Positions 7,286 through 14,350 of a stretch of DNA of 28,745 nucleotides are shown piece by piece. The number at the start of each line of letters is the position of its first letter. Positions within the stretch are counted from its first letter, which is position 1. A program made the position numbers and the translations under genes. Below the pieces are notes generated by a model that was not told the DNA's origin, did no database searches, and saw nothing but the letters and a program-made list of their open reading frames with translations. The stretch is from NCBI GenBank assembly GCA_003457135.1, contig DMSQ01000063.1:1756-30500 (forward strand). Reading direction: 5' to 3'. This stretch comes from Prolixibacteraceae bacterium (GTDB lineage Bacteria; Bacteroidota; Bacteroidia; Bacteroidales; Prolixibacteraceae).

Positions 7286-7978
7286 TTATGCGTTCGCTTT
7301 TTGTTTTCTAGTTCTTTCAGGAGTCATATATGACCAAATACTAAAATCAAGTGTTGCAGGTTCAATGTGTAGCTTTTCAGCTACTCTCATTAAGATTTCA
7401 TAAGCAAATTTATCACTACTAATTTCAAGTCCTTTACAACACATTGATATAAAATTTCTCAATCGAACGTCAACTGCAACCGTATCTTTATGTCCAGTTA
7501 GTATTTTCAAGTATTCAATGGTTTTTGTTTTTATTCCTTTCAAGTTTGAAAGTAACAATGAATTGTCCTCATTTGACAGCCATTCATAAAAATCGTCTTC
7601 TGTCTCTATCTTCTCATTTTTTAAAAACTTCACTAACGCCATTATTCGGTCAATCTTTTGTCCTTCAAAATTAATTATTTTTGAAAGTTCTTTCGCGTTT
7701 ATTAATTCGTAAAACTGGCTCGTAGTCTTAACTTCACGATATTCATCCTTAAATTTGTCAACCCGCGGTTTTACAACGGTATCATATTTCAGTCCAGCCT
7801 GCAATATCCCGTCAATAATGGTTGCTCCCATATTATTATTGGTCAGATTTCGTGAGTTTTCAACGCTTAACGAAAATGTGTCCCCAATTTTGTAGTTGTA
7901 TGAACTAGTAATGTCGAGAAACTGAAAATCGTTCGTATTTCTGATGAAATCGACAATTTGGTCAATGTATTTTTCCAT
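7286..7978 (-). CDS. Stand-alone HhH-GPD (endonuclease III-like) DNA glycosylase-like protein
   Basis: 230 residues with AT-rich codons compared with its neighbours. Residues of about 145-177 read LSNLKGIKTKTIEYLK then DTVAVDVRLRNFI. This matches the helix-hairpin-helix and Gly/Pro-Asp motif of endonuclease III-like glycosylases (pattern LPGVGRKTA ... AVDTHV), with Lys152 and Asp170 at the catalytic Lys and Asp positions. No C-terminal iron-sulfur Cys cluster is present. The first 90 residues or so resemble nothing I know. The family normally removes damaged or modified bases from DNA. The gene ends (QKANA then TAA) directly against a truncated zeta-toxin gene, suggesting it was brought in by recombination. 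Superfamily assignment rests on one motif region; substrate unknown. Confidence 0.68.
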   Translation of the reverse strand: MEKYIDQIVDFIRNTNDFQFLDITSSYNYKIGDTFSLSVENSRNLTNNNMGATIIDGILQAGLKYDTVVKPRVDKFKDEYREVKTTSQFYELINAKELSKIINFEGQKIDRIMALVKFLKNEKIETEDDFYEWLSNEDNSLLLSNLKGIKTKTIEYLKILTGHKDTVAVDVRLRNFISMCCKGLEISSDKFAYEILMRVAEKLHIEPATLDFSIWSYMTPERTRKQKANA

Positions 7979-8060
7979 GTCAGTTTTTTTTTGTTTTCGG
8001 TCTAAAGTGACGCATTACACCCTGATATCACATATAAACTAGCCAACAGTTATTTTTATT

Positions 8061-8068
8061 CAAAGATA
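8061..8068 (-). promoter_or_regulatory. Bacteroidota -7 element TATCTTTG upstream of the HhH-GPD gene
   Basis: Exact TAnnTTTG match on the minus strand, 83 bases before the ATG at 7978; the 5' leader would be about 75 bases. No matching -33 element was seen. Confidence 0.4.
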
Positions 8069-8127
8069 AGTTTTATTTGTATAAAGAAAGATTCAGATAA
8101 CTCCTTCTAATAAAATGCAATTACTGG

Positions 8128-8155
8128 AATAAAAAAGCCAGTGAAATCCGGCTTT
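8128..8155 (-). terminator. Rho-independent terminator of the dapF-like/lysA operon
   Basis: On the minus strand AAAGCC (8155-8150) pairs with GGCTTT (8139-8134), extendable by a G-U and a G-C pair, and is followed by a run of T. It lies about 20 bases after the lysA stop. Confidence 0.7.
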
Positions 8156-8176
8156 CCATTTCAAATGTTATGTTGA

Positions 8177-9439
8177 TTATTTAAATTCCTTCAATCCCTC
8201 CAAATCGAGAGTCCCAAAATAATCATCCAATGTTTCGGCGCGCCGAATCTGAACGACTTCGCTGTTTTCGCGCAGAAGCAATTCGGCTGAACGCAATTTG
8301 CCGTTATAGTTAAACCCCATAGCATGACCATGAGCGCCAGTATCGTGAATCACCACCACATCGCCGGGTTCCATTTTAGGTAATTTGCGGTTGATGGCAA
8401 ACTTATCGTTGTTTTCGCAAAGCGAACCGGTAACATCATAAACCTGATCGTGCGGTTCGTATTCTTTACCCATAACCGTAATGTGGTGATAGGAACCGTA
8501 AAGCGCCGGACGCATCAGGTTGGCCATGCTCGAATCAAGCCCGGCGTATTGCTTGTAGGTTTTCTTGATGTGCAAAACTTTCGAGACTAAAAATCCAAAC
8601 GGGCCTGTCATGGCTCGTCCCGATTCAAAGTAAATCCGGAGCGGTGACAATCCATTGGCCTCAATTTTTTCCTGAAAGAGTTTTTTAATGCCCTGGCTCA
8701 TGAAATCCAGATCAACAGGCTGATCGGTTGGACGATATGGAATTCCAATTCCACCTCCCAAATTTGCAAATTCGATCGTAATCCCCAATTCCTGACTGAT
8801 TTCAACAATCAGGTCGAATAAGATCTGGGCTGTTTCAACAAAATAGGCGGCATCGAGTTCGTTCGAAGCTACCATAGTGTGCAGCCCAAACCGTTTTACG
8901 CCTTTGTCTTTCAGTATCTGGTAGCCTTCGAACAATTGTTCGCGGGTAAACCCGTATTTGGCTTCTTCCGGGTGACCAATAATGGTGTTTCCTTCCTTTA
9001 ATGAACCGGGATTGTAACGGAAACAAACCATGTCAGGCAAACCAACATTTTGTTCGAGGTATTCAATATGCGAAATATCGTCGAGGTTAATAATAGCGCC
9101 CAGTTCGACGGCTTTTTTGTATTCATAAGCCGGAGTGTCGTTGGAGGTAAACATGATTTCGTCGCCCGACATGCCTAGTTGTTCAGCAATCACCAATTCG
9201 GCAAACGAACTGCAGTCAATACCGAAACCTTCTTCACGCATGATTTTCATTAAATACGGATTTGGGGCCGATTTGATGGCATAATATTCTTTAAACCCCG
9301 GATTCCATGAAAATTTCCGGTTAAACTTCCGTGCAAATTCACGGATTCCTTTTTCGTCGTAAATGTGAAAAGGAGTTGGGTATTGTTCGATGATCTTTTC
9401 GAGTTGCTGCTTTGAGAATGGAAGTTGTTTGGTTGTCAT
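8177..9439 (-). CDS. lysA: Diaminopimelate decarboxylase family protein
   Basis: A 420-residue PLP-dependent fold-III decarboxylase. The PLP lysine is in YYAIKSAPNPYLM (Lys56), the phosphate-binding glycine loop is FANLGGGIGIPY, and the C-terminal domain carries GSLCENNDKFA (the catalytic Cys loop) and GAHGHAMGFNYNG (the substrate-site segment). LysA turns meso-diaminopimelate into lysine in the cytoplasm. It follows the DapF-family gene with a 40-base gap and no terminator, so the two form an operon. Because the neighbour lacks the usual DapF cysteines, a different substrate for the pair cannot be excluded, but the residues visible here fit LysA. Confidence 0.88.
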   Translation of the reverse strand: MTTKQLPFSKQQLEKIIEQYPTPFHIYDEKGIREFARKFNRKFSWNPGFKEYYAIKSAPNPYLMKIMREEGFGIDCSSFAELVIAEQLGMSGDEIMFTSNDTPAYEYKKAVELGAIINLDDISHIEYLEQNVGLPDMVCFRYNPGSLKEGNTIIGHPEEAKYGFTREQLFEGYQILKDKGVKRFGLHTMVASNELDAAYFVETAQILFDLIVEISQELGITIEFANLGGGIGIPYRPTDQPVDLDFMSQGIKKLFQEKIEANGLSPLRIYFESGRAMTGPFGFLVSKVLHIKKTYKQYAGLDSSMANLMRPALYGSYHHITVMGKEYEPHDQVYDVTGSLCENNDKFAINRKLPKMEPGDVVVIHDTGAHGHAMGFNYNGKLRSAELLLRENSEVVQIRRAETLDDYFGTLDLEGLKEFK

Positions 9440-9479
9440 TTCAAAATAAAATTAAACAGGGCTGTAAATTTAGAGATTT

Positions 9480-10346
9480 TTATAAACAAAGCACATCAGC
9501 AATCAGTTCATCACTTAAAATGCCTGACGCAATTTCCCTGACTTCGCCTTCCATCCTGATATTCCATCTTTCATCAATTTCAATTTGCAGGATTCCTCCC
9601 GGCATTTTCAGGGTCATTTTGCGATCAGTCAATCCCTTTTTTACCATTACTGCAGCTACGGCGCACGACGAACTTCCGGAGGCCAGTGTGTAACCGGCGC
9701 CACGTTCCCAAATCAGGATTTCAACTTCGTTACGCGAGATAACTTTGGCAAACTGTACGTTGATCCGGTTCGGAAATAAAGGATGGTTTTCGATTTCGGA
9801 ACCATGTTTCAGAATTTCAGCTTTAATTAGCTTATCCCTCAGAATGACGCAGTGTGGGTTTCCTACCGAAACGCAATTGATCAGGTATGTTTCGTCAATG
9901 ATGTTGAGCGGATGATCAAAACACTCGGGCTCGTCACAAATTACCGGAACTGAATGCGATTCGAAAATGGCTTTTCCCATATCAATCTGGATCAAGCTTG
10001 CTTTTCCATTGGTTTTGCGGGTTACTTCGGCAGTTACAATCCCGCCCAAAGTTTCGATGGTAAATTTTTTTCCTGAAGAATGGCCATAATCGTACAGGTA
10101 CTTGGCAAAAATCCGCAGTCCGTTACCGCTCTTTTCGGCTTCAGAACCATCCGGATTAAAAATTTTCAACCCAAATTCAGCTTTTGTGGAAGGTACTTTC
10201 AGAAGAATTCCATCGGAGCCGATGCCATAATGCACATTACAAAGTAACTGGATATTCTTTTCGTTCAGGATGAAAGAAAGTTCAGCTTCGTTCAGTACAA
10301 AATAGTCGTTTCCGAGCCCGTGCGATTTGATAAAAAAGTTTTGCAT
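9480..10346 (-). CDS. dapF: DapF-family epimerase-like protein with both catalytic Cys replaced by Ser
   Basis: A 288-residue protein with the two-lobed DapF fold signature: FIKSHGLGNDYFVLN at the N-terminus, GSDGILL, FNPDGSEAEKSGNGLRIFA, VSVGNPHCVI and WERGAGYTLASGSSSCA. In authentic diaminopimelate epimerases the two proton-transferring residues are Cys in (M)CGNG and in A-C-G-T/S-G. Here the codons are AGC (Ser73) and TCC (Ser223). A Cys remains at residue 227, four positions later, as in many homologues. The rest of the active-site framework (Asn13, Asn75-Gly76, Glu214-Arg215) is kept, so the gene is not decaying. It is co-transcribed with lysA. It may act on meso/LL-diaminopimelate poorly, on another amino acid, or use a different mechanism. 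Family call firm; activity open. Confidence 0.85.
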   Translation of the reverse strand: MQNFFIKSHGLGNDYFVLNEAELSFILNEKNIQLLCNVHYGIGSDGILLKVPSTKAEFGLKIFNPDGSEAEKSGNGLRIFAKYLYDYGHSSGKKFTIETLGGIVTAEVTRKTNGKASLIQIDMGKAIFESHSVPVICDEPECFDHPLNIIDETYLINCVSVGNPHCVILRDKLIKAEILKHGSEIENHPLFPNRINVQFAKVISRNEVEILIWERGAGYTLASGSSSCAVAAVMVKKGLTDRKMTLKMPGGILQIEIDERWNIRMEGEVREIASGILSDELIADVLCL

Positions 10347-10362
10347 GGTTATTTGTTCTTAA

Positions 10363-10396
10363 ACTTATACGATGACTTCAAAGTCATCGTATAAGT
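10363..10396. repeat. Perfect 16-bp-arm palindrome upstream of the dapF-like gene
   Basis: ACTTATACGATGACTT (10363-10378), a two-base loop (CA), and the exact reverse complement (10381-10396). It lies 17 bases before the dapF-like ATG, between divergent genes, so it is not a terminator at a gene end. It would form a stable hairpin in the dapF-lysA leader or could be a protein-binding site. Confidence 0.75.
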
Positions 10397-10476
10397 AATT
10401 TATTTATGCGATAAAATTAGCCAATAATACGAATGAAGGAAGTTTGTCGCCTGCAAAAGATAACACTTAATTCTTT

Positions 10477-10484
10477 TATCTTTG
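10477..10484 (+). promoter_or_regulatory. Bacteroidota -7 element TATCTTTG for sufS
   Basis: Exact TAnnTTTG match, 59 bases upstream of the sufS ATG at 10543. No well-spaced TTG was found. Confidence 0.5.
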
Positions 10485-10542
10485 AGCCGAAAAGAATGAA
10501 CAACAAAACATACAATTGATTGTTCCTTAAAATGAATGTATT

Positions 10543-11760
10543 ATGACCTTAGATATTCAGAAGATACGCGAAGATTTTCCGATACTTCAGCAAAAAATAT
10601 ACAAACAGCCCCTGATTTATTTCGATAATGCAGCAACGACACAACGCCCCCGGCAGGTAATTGATGTGTTGACCAGAACTTATACCGAATTCTATGGAAA
10701 CATCCATCGTGCTGCACATTTTTTAGCCGATAAAGCGACTTTAGCGTACGAAGAAACCCGCGAAAAAGTACGGAACCTGATCAATGCTGAATCCCGAGAA
10801 CAGATTATTTTCACCAAAGGAACCACTGAAAGCATCAATCTGGTAGCTTATTCGTTTGGCGAAGCTTTTATCCATGAAGGCGATGAGATCATTGTTTCGG
10901 AAATGGAGCACCATTCGAACATTGTTCCCTGGCAATTACTGGCTGGCCGAAAAGGAGCAAAAATAATCATGCTTCCCATCAACGATGAGGGAAGGCTGGA
11001 ATTTGAAAAGTTAGAATCGCTGATTTCGCCGAGAACCAAACTTATAGCAGTTACCCACGTTTCGAATGTGCTTGGAACCATCAATCCGATCAAACAAATT
11101 GCACAGATAGCTCATTCCAAAAACGTCAGGATTTTTGTTGACGGGGCGCAGGCTGCGGCTCATTTGATTATCAATGTTCAGGATTTGGATGTTGACTTTT
11201 ATGCTTTTTCGGCCCACAAAATGTATGGGCCCAACGGAGTTGGGGTTCTCTACGGGAAAAAGGAGTTACTCGAACAGATGCCGCCCTACCAGGGCGGAGG
11301 CGAAATGATTTCGGAAGTCCGGTTTTCAGGAACAACTTACAACGAACTGCCTTATAAATTTGAGGCAGGAACGCCAAACATCAGCGGGGTGATTACTTTC
11401 GGCGCTGCAATTGATTACCTCGGAAATATTGGGATTGAAAATGCTGCAGCCTGGGAAACCGAATTACTGAATTATGCTACTGTCAGGTTGATCCAAATTG
11501 CAGGATTGCGGGTTTACGGTACTCAGCCCGGAAAATCAGGAGTGATTTCGTTCAACGTGGAAGGGGTTCATTTCTTCGACCTGGGAACCATGCTCGATAA
11601 ATTTGGAATTGCCGTCCGCACTGGTCACCACTGCGCCGATCCGCTTATGGAACATTTTGGGATACAGGGAACAGTCAGGGCTTCGTTTGCTTTCTATAAT
11701 ACCAGGGAAGAAATTGATGTTTTTGTTGAAGCGCTGAAAAAAATTATTTCAATGTTTTAA
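10543..11760 (+). CDS. sufS: Cysteine desulfurase, SufS type
   Basis: 405 residues, the usual SufS length. The PLP-Schiff-base lysine lies in FSAHKMYGPNGVGVLYGK, and the active-site cysteine loop is RTGHHCADPLMEHFG, the group II (SufS/CsdA) form; the N-terminus has IYFDNAATTQRP. The enzyme removes sulfur from cysteine as a persulfide for iron-sulfur cluster assembly in the cytoplasm. Its usual partner SufE is encoded at 13589 but is separated from it by three unrelated genes. sufB, sufC and sufD are not in the window. A TATCTTTG promoter element precedes it and a ThuA-domain gene follows after 10 bases. Confidence 0.95.
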   Translation: MTLDIQKIREDFPILQQKIYKQPLIYFDNAATTQRPRQVIDVLTRTYTEFYGNIHRAAHFLADKATLAYEETREKVRNLINAESREQIIFTKGTTESINLVAYSFGEAFIHEGDEIIVSEMEHHSNIVPWQLLAGRKGAKIIMLPINDEGRLEFEKLESLISPRTKLIAVTHVSNVLGTINPIKQIAQIAHSKNVRIFVDGAQAAAHLIINVQDLDVDFYAFSAHKMYGPNGVGVLYGKKELLEQMPPYQGGGEMISEVRFSGTTYNELPYKFEAGTPNISGVITFGAAIDYLGNIGIENAAAWETELLNYATVRLIQIAGLRVYGTQPGKSGVISFNVEGVHFFDLGTMLDKFGIAVRTGHHCADPLMEHFGIQGTVRASFAFYNTREEIDVFVEALKKIISMF

Positions 11761-11770
11761 AACTGATAAT

Positions 11771-12481
11771 ATGAATCAACTCCAAAAACTCCTGATTTTA
11801 AGTGTTCTGATTTTTATTTGTTTTCCGGCTTCAGCCAAAAAACTGAATATCCTGATTGTCACAGGCGGTCACGACTTCGACCGGAAGTCGTTTTTTGAGA
11901 TGTTCGATAACTTTCAGGAAATAAGTTACACCGAGTTAAAACATCCGGAGGCCAATCTTCAGCTTGGTACAATCAGTCTAAAAACTTTTGATGCTGTCGT
12001 ATTTTACGATATGCCGAAAACCATTTCAGAGGCAGAAAAAGAAAGTTACCACAAGCTTCTGAAAGCCGGTAAAGGATTGGTTTTCCTTCATCATTCGCTT
12101 GCTTCTTACCAGCAATGGGATGAATTTAAAACTATTATTGGCGGCAAATACCACGAAGAACAGAATTCTCCGGCATCGTCAACTTACCAGCATGATGTGA
12201 ATTTCCGGGTAAAAATCACCGATCCCAAACATCCGGTAACGAAAGGGGTAACCGACTTTGAAATTTTCGACGAAGTATATGGAAACACCGAAGTTTTGCC
12301 GGAAGTAATGCCATTGCTCCTCACCGATCATCCGCAAAGCACTAAAATAATCGGATGGATGCATAAAAAGGAAAACTCGCGGATCGTGTATATTCAACCT
12401 GGGCACGATAAGAACGGATGGTTCAATCCGAATTATCAGAAATTGGTGAAACAAGCGATTGCCTTTGCGGCAGCGAAATAG
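11771..12481 (+). CDS. Secreted ThuA-domain protein (trehalose utilisation-like)
   Basis: 236 residues with a signal peptide (MNQLQKLLILSVLIFICFPA, cleavage near ASA-KK). The mature part starts LNILIVTGGHDFDRK and contains AGKGLVFLHHSLASYQQW, the core of the ThuA family, a class I glutamine-amidotransferase-like fold common in Bacteroidota and often next to sugar-catabolic genes. The catalytic role of ThuA proteins is poorly known. It begins 10 bases after sufS, probably on the same transcript, but no functional link is evident. The stop is four bases from the end of a truncated ORF6N gene on the opposite strand. Confidence 0.85.
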   Translation: MNQLQKLLILSVLIFICFPASAKKLNILIVTGGHDFDRKSFFEMFDNFQEISYTELKHPEANLQLGTISLKTFDAVVFYDMPKTISEAEKESYHKLLKAGKGLVFLHHSLASYQQWDEFKTIIGGKYHEEQNSPASSTYQHDVNFRVKITDPKHPVTKGVTDFEIFDEVYGNTEVLPEVMPLLLTDHPQSTKIIGWMHKKENSRIVYIQPGHDKNGWFNPNYQKLVKQAIAFAAAK

Positions 12482-12485
12482 AAGT

Positions 12486-12827
12486 TTAGCCTATCTGGAT
12501 GTTTACATTGACTGCCCTTTTGCTGTTCAATACACTTGAAAGCATTAACACTCCATGTTCTGTAAAAACCATTGGCAGATATCTTAATCCCATCCTGTCA
12601 GAATTGGAGGTCGCAATTTGCGACCTCCAATTTGCAAACTCGTCTTTTGTCAGTTCAAACATAAAATCTTCGGGAAACCTAGACAAATTTCGTTTAACTG
12701 CTTCTTTTAATCTTTTTGTTTCAACTCCATATAAGTCGGCCAAATCCCTGTCAAGCATTACTTTCTGACCTCTGATCAGAAATATTTTATCCACGATTCG
12801 TTCATCCGGTATTAAAACTGAGGTCAT
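12486..12827 (-). pseudogene. 3'-truncated ORF6N-domain gene
   Basis: The 113-residue product starts MTSVLIPDERIVDKIFLIRG and contains the ORF6N core (LDRDLADLYGVETKRLKEAV, RFPEDFMFELT, YLPMVFTEHGVLMLSSVL). Family members in Bacteroidota usually run to about 170-200 residues and continue after VNIQI into a coiled C-terminal half. Here VNIQI is followed by Gly and a stop, four bases from the end of the ThuA gene, so the 3' half appears lost. ORF6N domains are found in phage-derived and mobile-element DNA-binding proteins. A perfect 15-bp-arm palindrome (12602-12632) lies within the coding sequence over the WRSQIATS codons. Whether the short product is still made is unknown. Confidence 0.75.
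12602..12632. repeat. Perfect intragenic palindrome in the ORF6N gene
   Basis: AATTGGAGGTCGCAA, one central T, then the exact reverse complement: 15-bp arms inside coding sequence. It spans the codons for the conserved RSQIAT stretch of ORF6N proteins. Confidence 0.85.
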
Positions 12828-12847
12828 TTATTTTGGCATTTAATTTT

Positions 12848-13423
12848 CTAAAAATTCTCAGCTTCGATTTCGAAATAAGCCTGAGGATGATCACAAACCG
12901 GGCATTTCAACGGTGGTTTGTTTGATTCGTGCAGGAATCCGCAAACCCTACATTTCCAAACTACTTTTCCTTCACGTTCAAAAACTTTTCCTTCTTCCAG
13001 ATTTTGATACAATTTGCGGTAGCGTTCTTCGTGAGCTTTTTCAATTTTGGCGATTGATCTGAAAAGAAGAGCAACTCTCTTAAAGCCTTCTTCGTCGGCA
13101 ATTCGCGCAAATTCAGGATATAAATCAGTCCATTCTTCGTTTTCACCATCAGCCGAAGCTTTCAGGTTTTCCAACGTTGATCCGATTTTGCCGGCCGGGT
13201 AAGTTGCTGTAATTTCAACCAAACCTCCTTCGAGTTGTTTGAAGAATTGTTTGGCGTGTGAACGTTCATTTTCAGCAGTTTCCATAAAAAGGGCTGCAAT
13301 TTGTTCCAGTCCTTCTTTCTGTGCAACTTTGGCAAAAAATTCGTAACGGTTACGGGCCTGCGATTCGCCTGCAAAGGCTTTCAGCAGGTTTTTTTCGGTT
13401 TGTGATCCGGCTAATGTTTCCAT
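12848..13423 (-). CDS. rbr: Rubrerythrin
   Basis: 191 residues from the ATG at 13423 (METLAGSQTEKN); a longer in-frame reading to 13471 adds a poorly conserved leader and is rejected. The N-terminal ferritin-like domain has the diiron Glu motifs AGESQARNRYEFF, ETAENERSHAKQFF and KIEKAHEERY, and the C-terminal rubredoxin domain has CRVCG ... CPVCDHPQ. Rubrerythrin reduces hydrogen peroxide using electrons from NADH via rubredoxin-type partners and protects anaerobes and microaerophiles in the cytoplasm. It lies on the minus strand between sufS/ThuA and sufE, divergent from sufE with 165 bases between starts. Confidence 0.95.
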   Translation of the reverse strand: METLAGSQTEKNLLKAFAGESQARNRYEFFAKVAQKEGLEQIAALFMETAENERSHAKQFFKQLEGGLVEITATYPAGKIGSTLENLKASADGENEEWTDLYPEFARIADEEGFKRVALLFRSIAKIEKAHEERYRKLYQNLEEGKVFEREGKVVWKCRVCGFLHESNKPPLKCPVCDHPQAYFEIEAENF

Positions 13424-13533
13424 GAAATTTATTTTAGTAAAAAATTGGTATTTGATGATTGGTACAATCACATAAAGTTACTAATTTATTGGACTGGAAA
13501 CAGGAATGTAGATAATTTGATTCATTCAAAGTT

Positions 13534-13541
13534 TATTTTTG
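13534..13541 (+). promoter_or_regulatory. Bacteroidota -7 element TATTTTTG for the sufE operon
   Basis: Exact TAnnTTTG match, 48 bases upstream of the sufE ATG at 13589. A TTG ends 14 bases before it, somewhat closer than the usual spacing. Confidence 0.4.
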
Positions 13542-13588
13542 AAGGAAAACAAAAAATACCGACATTAGCACCCTTTAAGATTTTGTAC

Positions 13589-14020
13589 ATGACGATAAGC
13601 GAAATACAACAGGAGATTATTGAGGAATTTTCGGTTTACGATGACTGGATGGATAAATATGGTTACCTCATTGAACTGGGGAATGAACTGAAAGATCTGG
13701 ACCCCAAAGAGAAAACTGACGAATTCCTCATCAGGGGTTGTCAATCCAGGGTTTGGTTAATTTCAGATTTTGTGGATGGAAAAATTGTTTTCAGGGCTGA
13801 AAGTGATGCGGTAATCGTGAAAGGAATGGTTGCTCTTTTGCTTCGGGTTGTATCGAACCGGACTCCGAAAGAAATACTCGACAATGAGCTTTTCTTTGTT
13901 GACGAGATAGGGTTAAAACAGCACTTATCACCCACCCGCTCGAATGGATTACTTTCAATGATCAAACAAATTAAACTCTATGCTGTTGCTTATAACAGAA
14001 TTTCAGAGAAAGGAGAATGA
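13589..14020 (+). CDS. sufE: SufE family cysteine desulfuration protein
   Basis: 143 residues from the ATG at 13589 (MTISEIQQEIIEEF); the frame is open further upstream but without family similarity. Signature segments are YLIELGNELKDL, FLIRGCQSRVWL with the persulfide-accepting Cys, and SPTRSNGLLSMIKQIK near the C-terminus. SufE takes sulfur from SufS and stimulates it. Followed after 3 bases by a DUF59/SufT-like gene, so it begins a plus-strand operon that continues to the GT2 gene. Confidence 0.94.
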   Translation: MTISEIQQEIIEEFSVYDDWMDKYGYLIELGNELKDLDPKEKTDEFLIRGCQSRVWLISDFVDGKIVFRAESDAVIVKGMVALLLRVVSNRTPKEILDNELFFVDEIGLKQHLSPTRSNGLLSMIKQIKLYAVAYNRISEKGE

Positions 14021-14023
14021 GCG

Positions 14024-14332
14024 ATGGATACCAGAATTGATTTAATAATTGAACGGCTTAAGGATGTTTATGATCCTGAAATACCAGTAAATATTTACGA
14101 TCTGGGCTTGATATACAATGTTGATGTTGACGATGAAACCAATAAGGCCAGTATAATTATGACCTTAACTGCTCCGGGATGCCCCGTAGCTGATATTTTA
14201 GTGGAAGATGTACGGCAGGCGGCACTTGCAGTTGATACCATTCTGGAAGCTGATGTTGAACTGACTTTTGAGCCACCCTGGGACAAATCAATGATGAGCG
14301 AGGAAGCCCGTCTGGAACTTGGGTTCTTTTAA
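14024..14332 (+). CDS. DUF59/MIP18-family iron-sulfur cluster assembly factor (SufT-like)
   Basis: 102 residues covering one DUF59 domain: DPEIPVNIYDLGLIYNV and MTLTAPGCPVADIL with the conserved Cys. Proteins of this family act in iron-sulfur cluster maturation and sit beside suf genes in many bacteria; the C-terminal FEPPWDKSMMSEEARLELGF is typical of the SUF-associated subgroup. The start lies 3 bases after the sufE stop, which supports a shared job. The next gene starts 18 bases on. Confidence 0.92.
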   Translation: MDTRIDLIIERLKDVYDPEIPVNIYDLGLIYNVDVDDETNKASIIMTLTAPGCPVADILVEDVRQAALAVDTILEADVELTFEPPWDKSMMSEEARLELGFF

Positions 14333-14350
14333 TCTTCTGCTTTTTTTCTG

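Noticed and set aside
7283..8172. ATGTTATG occurring at 7283-7290 and 8165-8172 as a possible target-site duplication around the HhH-GPD gene
   Set aside because: The 8-base match is AT-rich and the interval includes the lysA terminator, so an insertion bounded by these copies is unlikely. No inverted ends were found.
8177..10346. Arrangement of a DapF-like gene with lysA as a metallophore (CntK-like) cluster
   Set aside because: No nicotianamine-synthase-like or dehydrogenase gene is nearby, and the decarboxylase has normal LysA features. Nothing supports metallophore synthesis.
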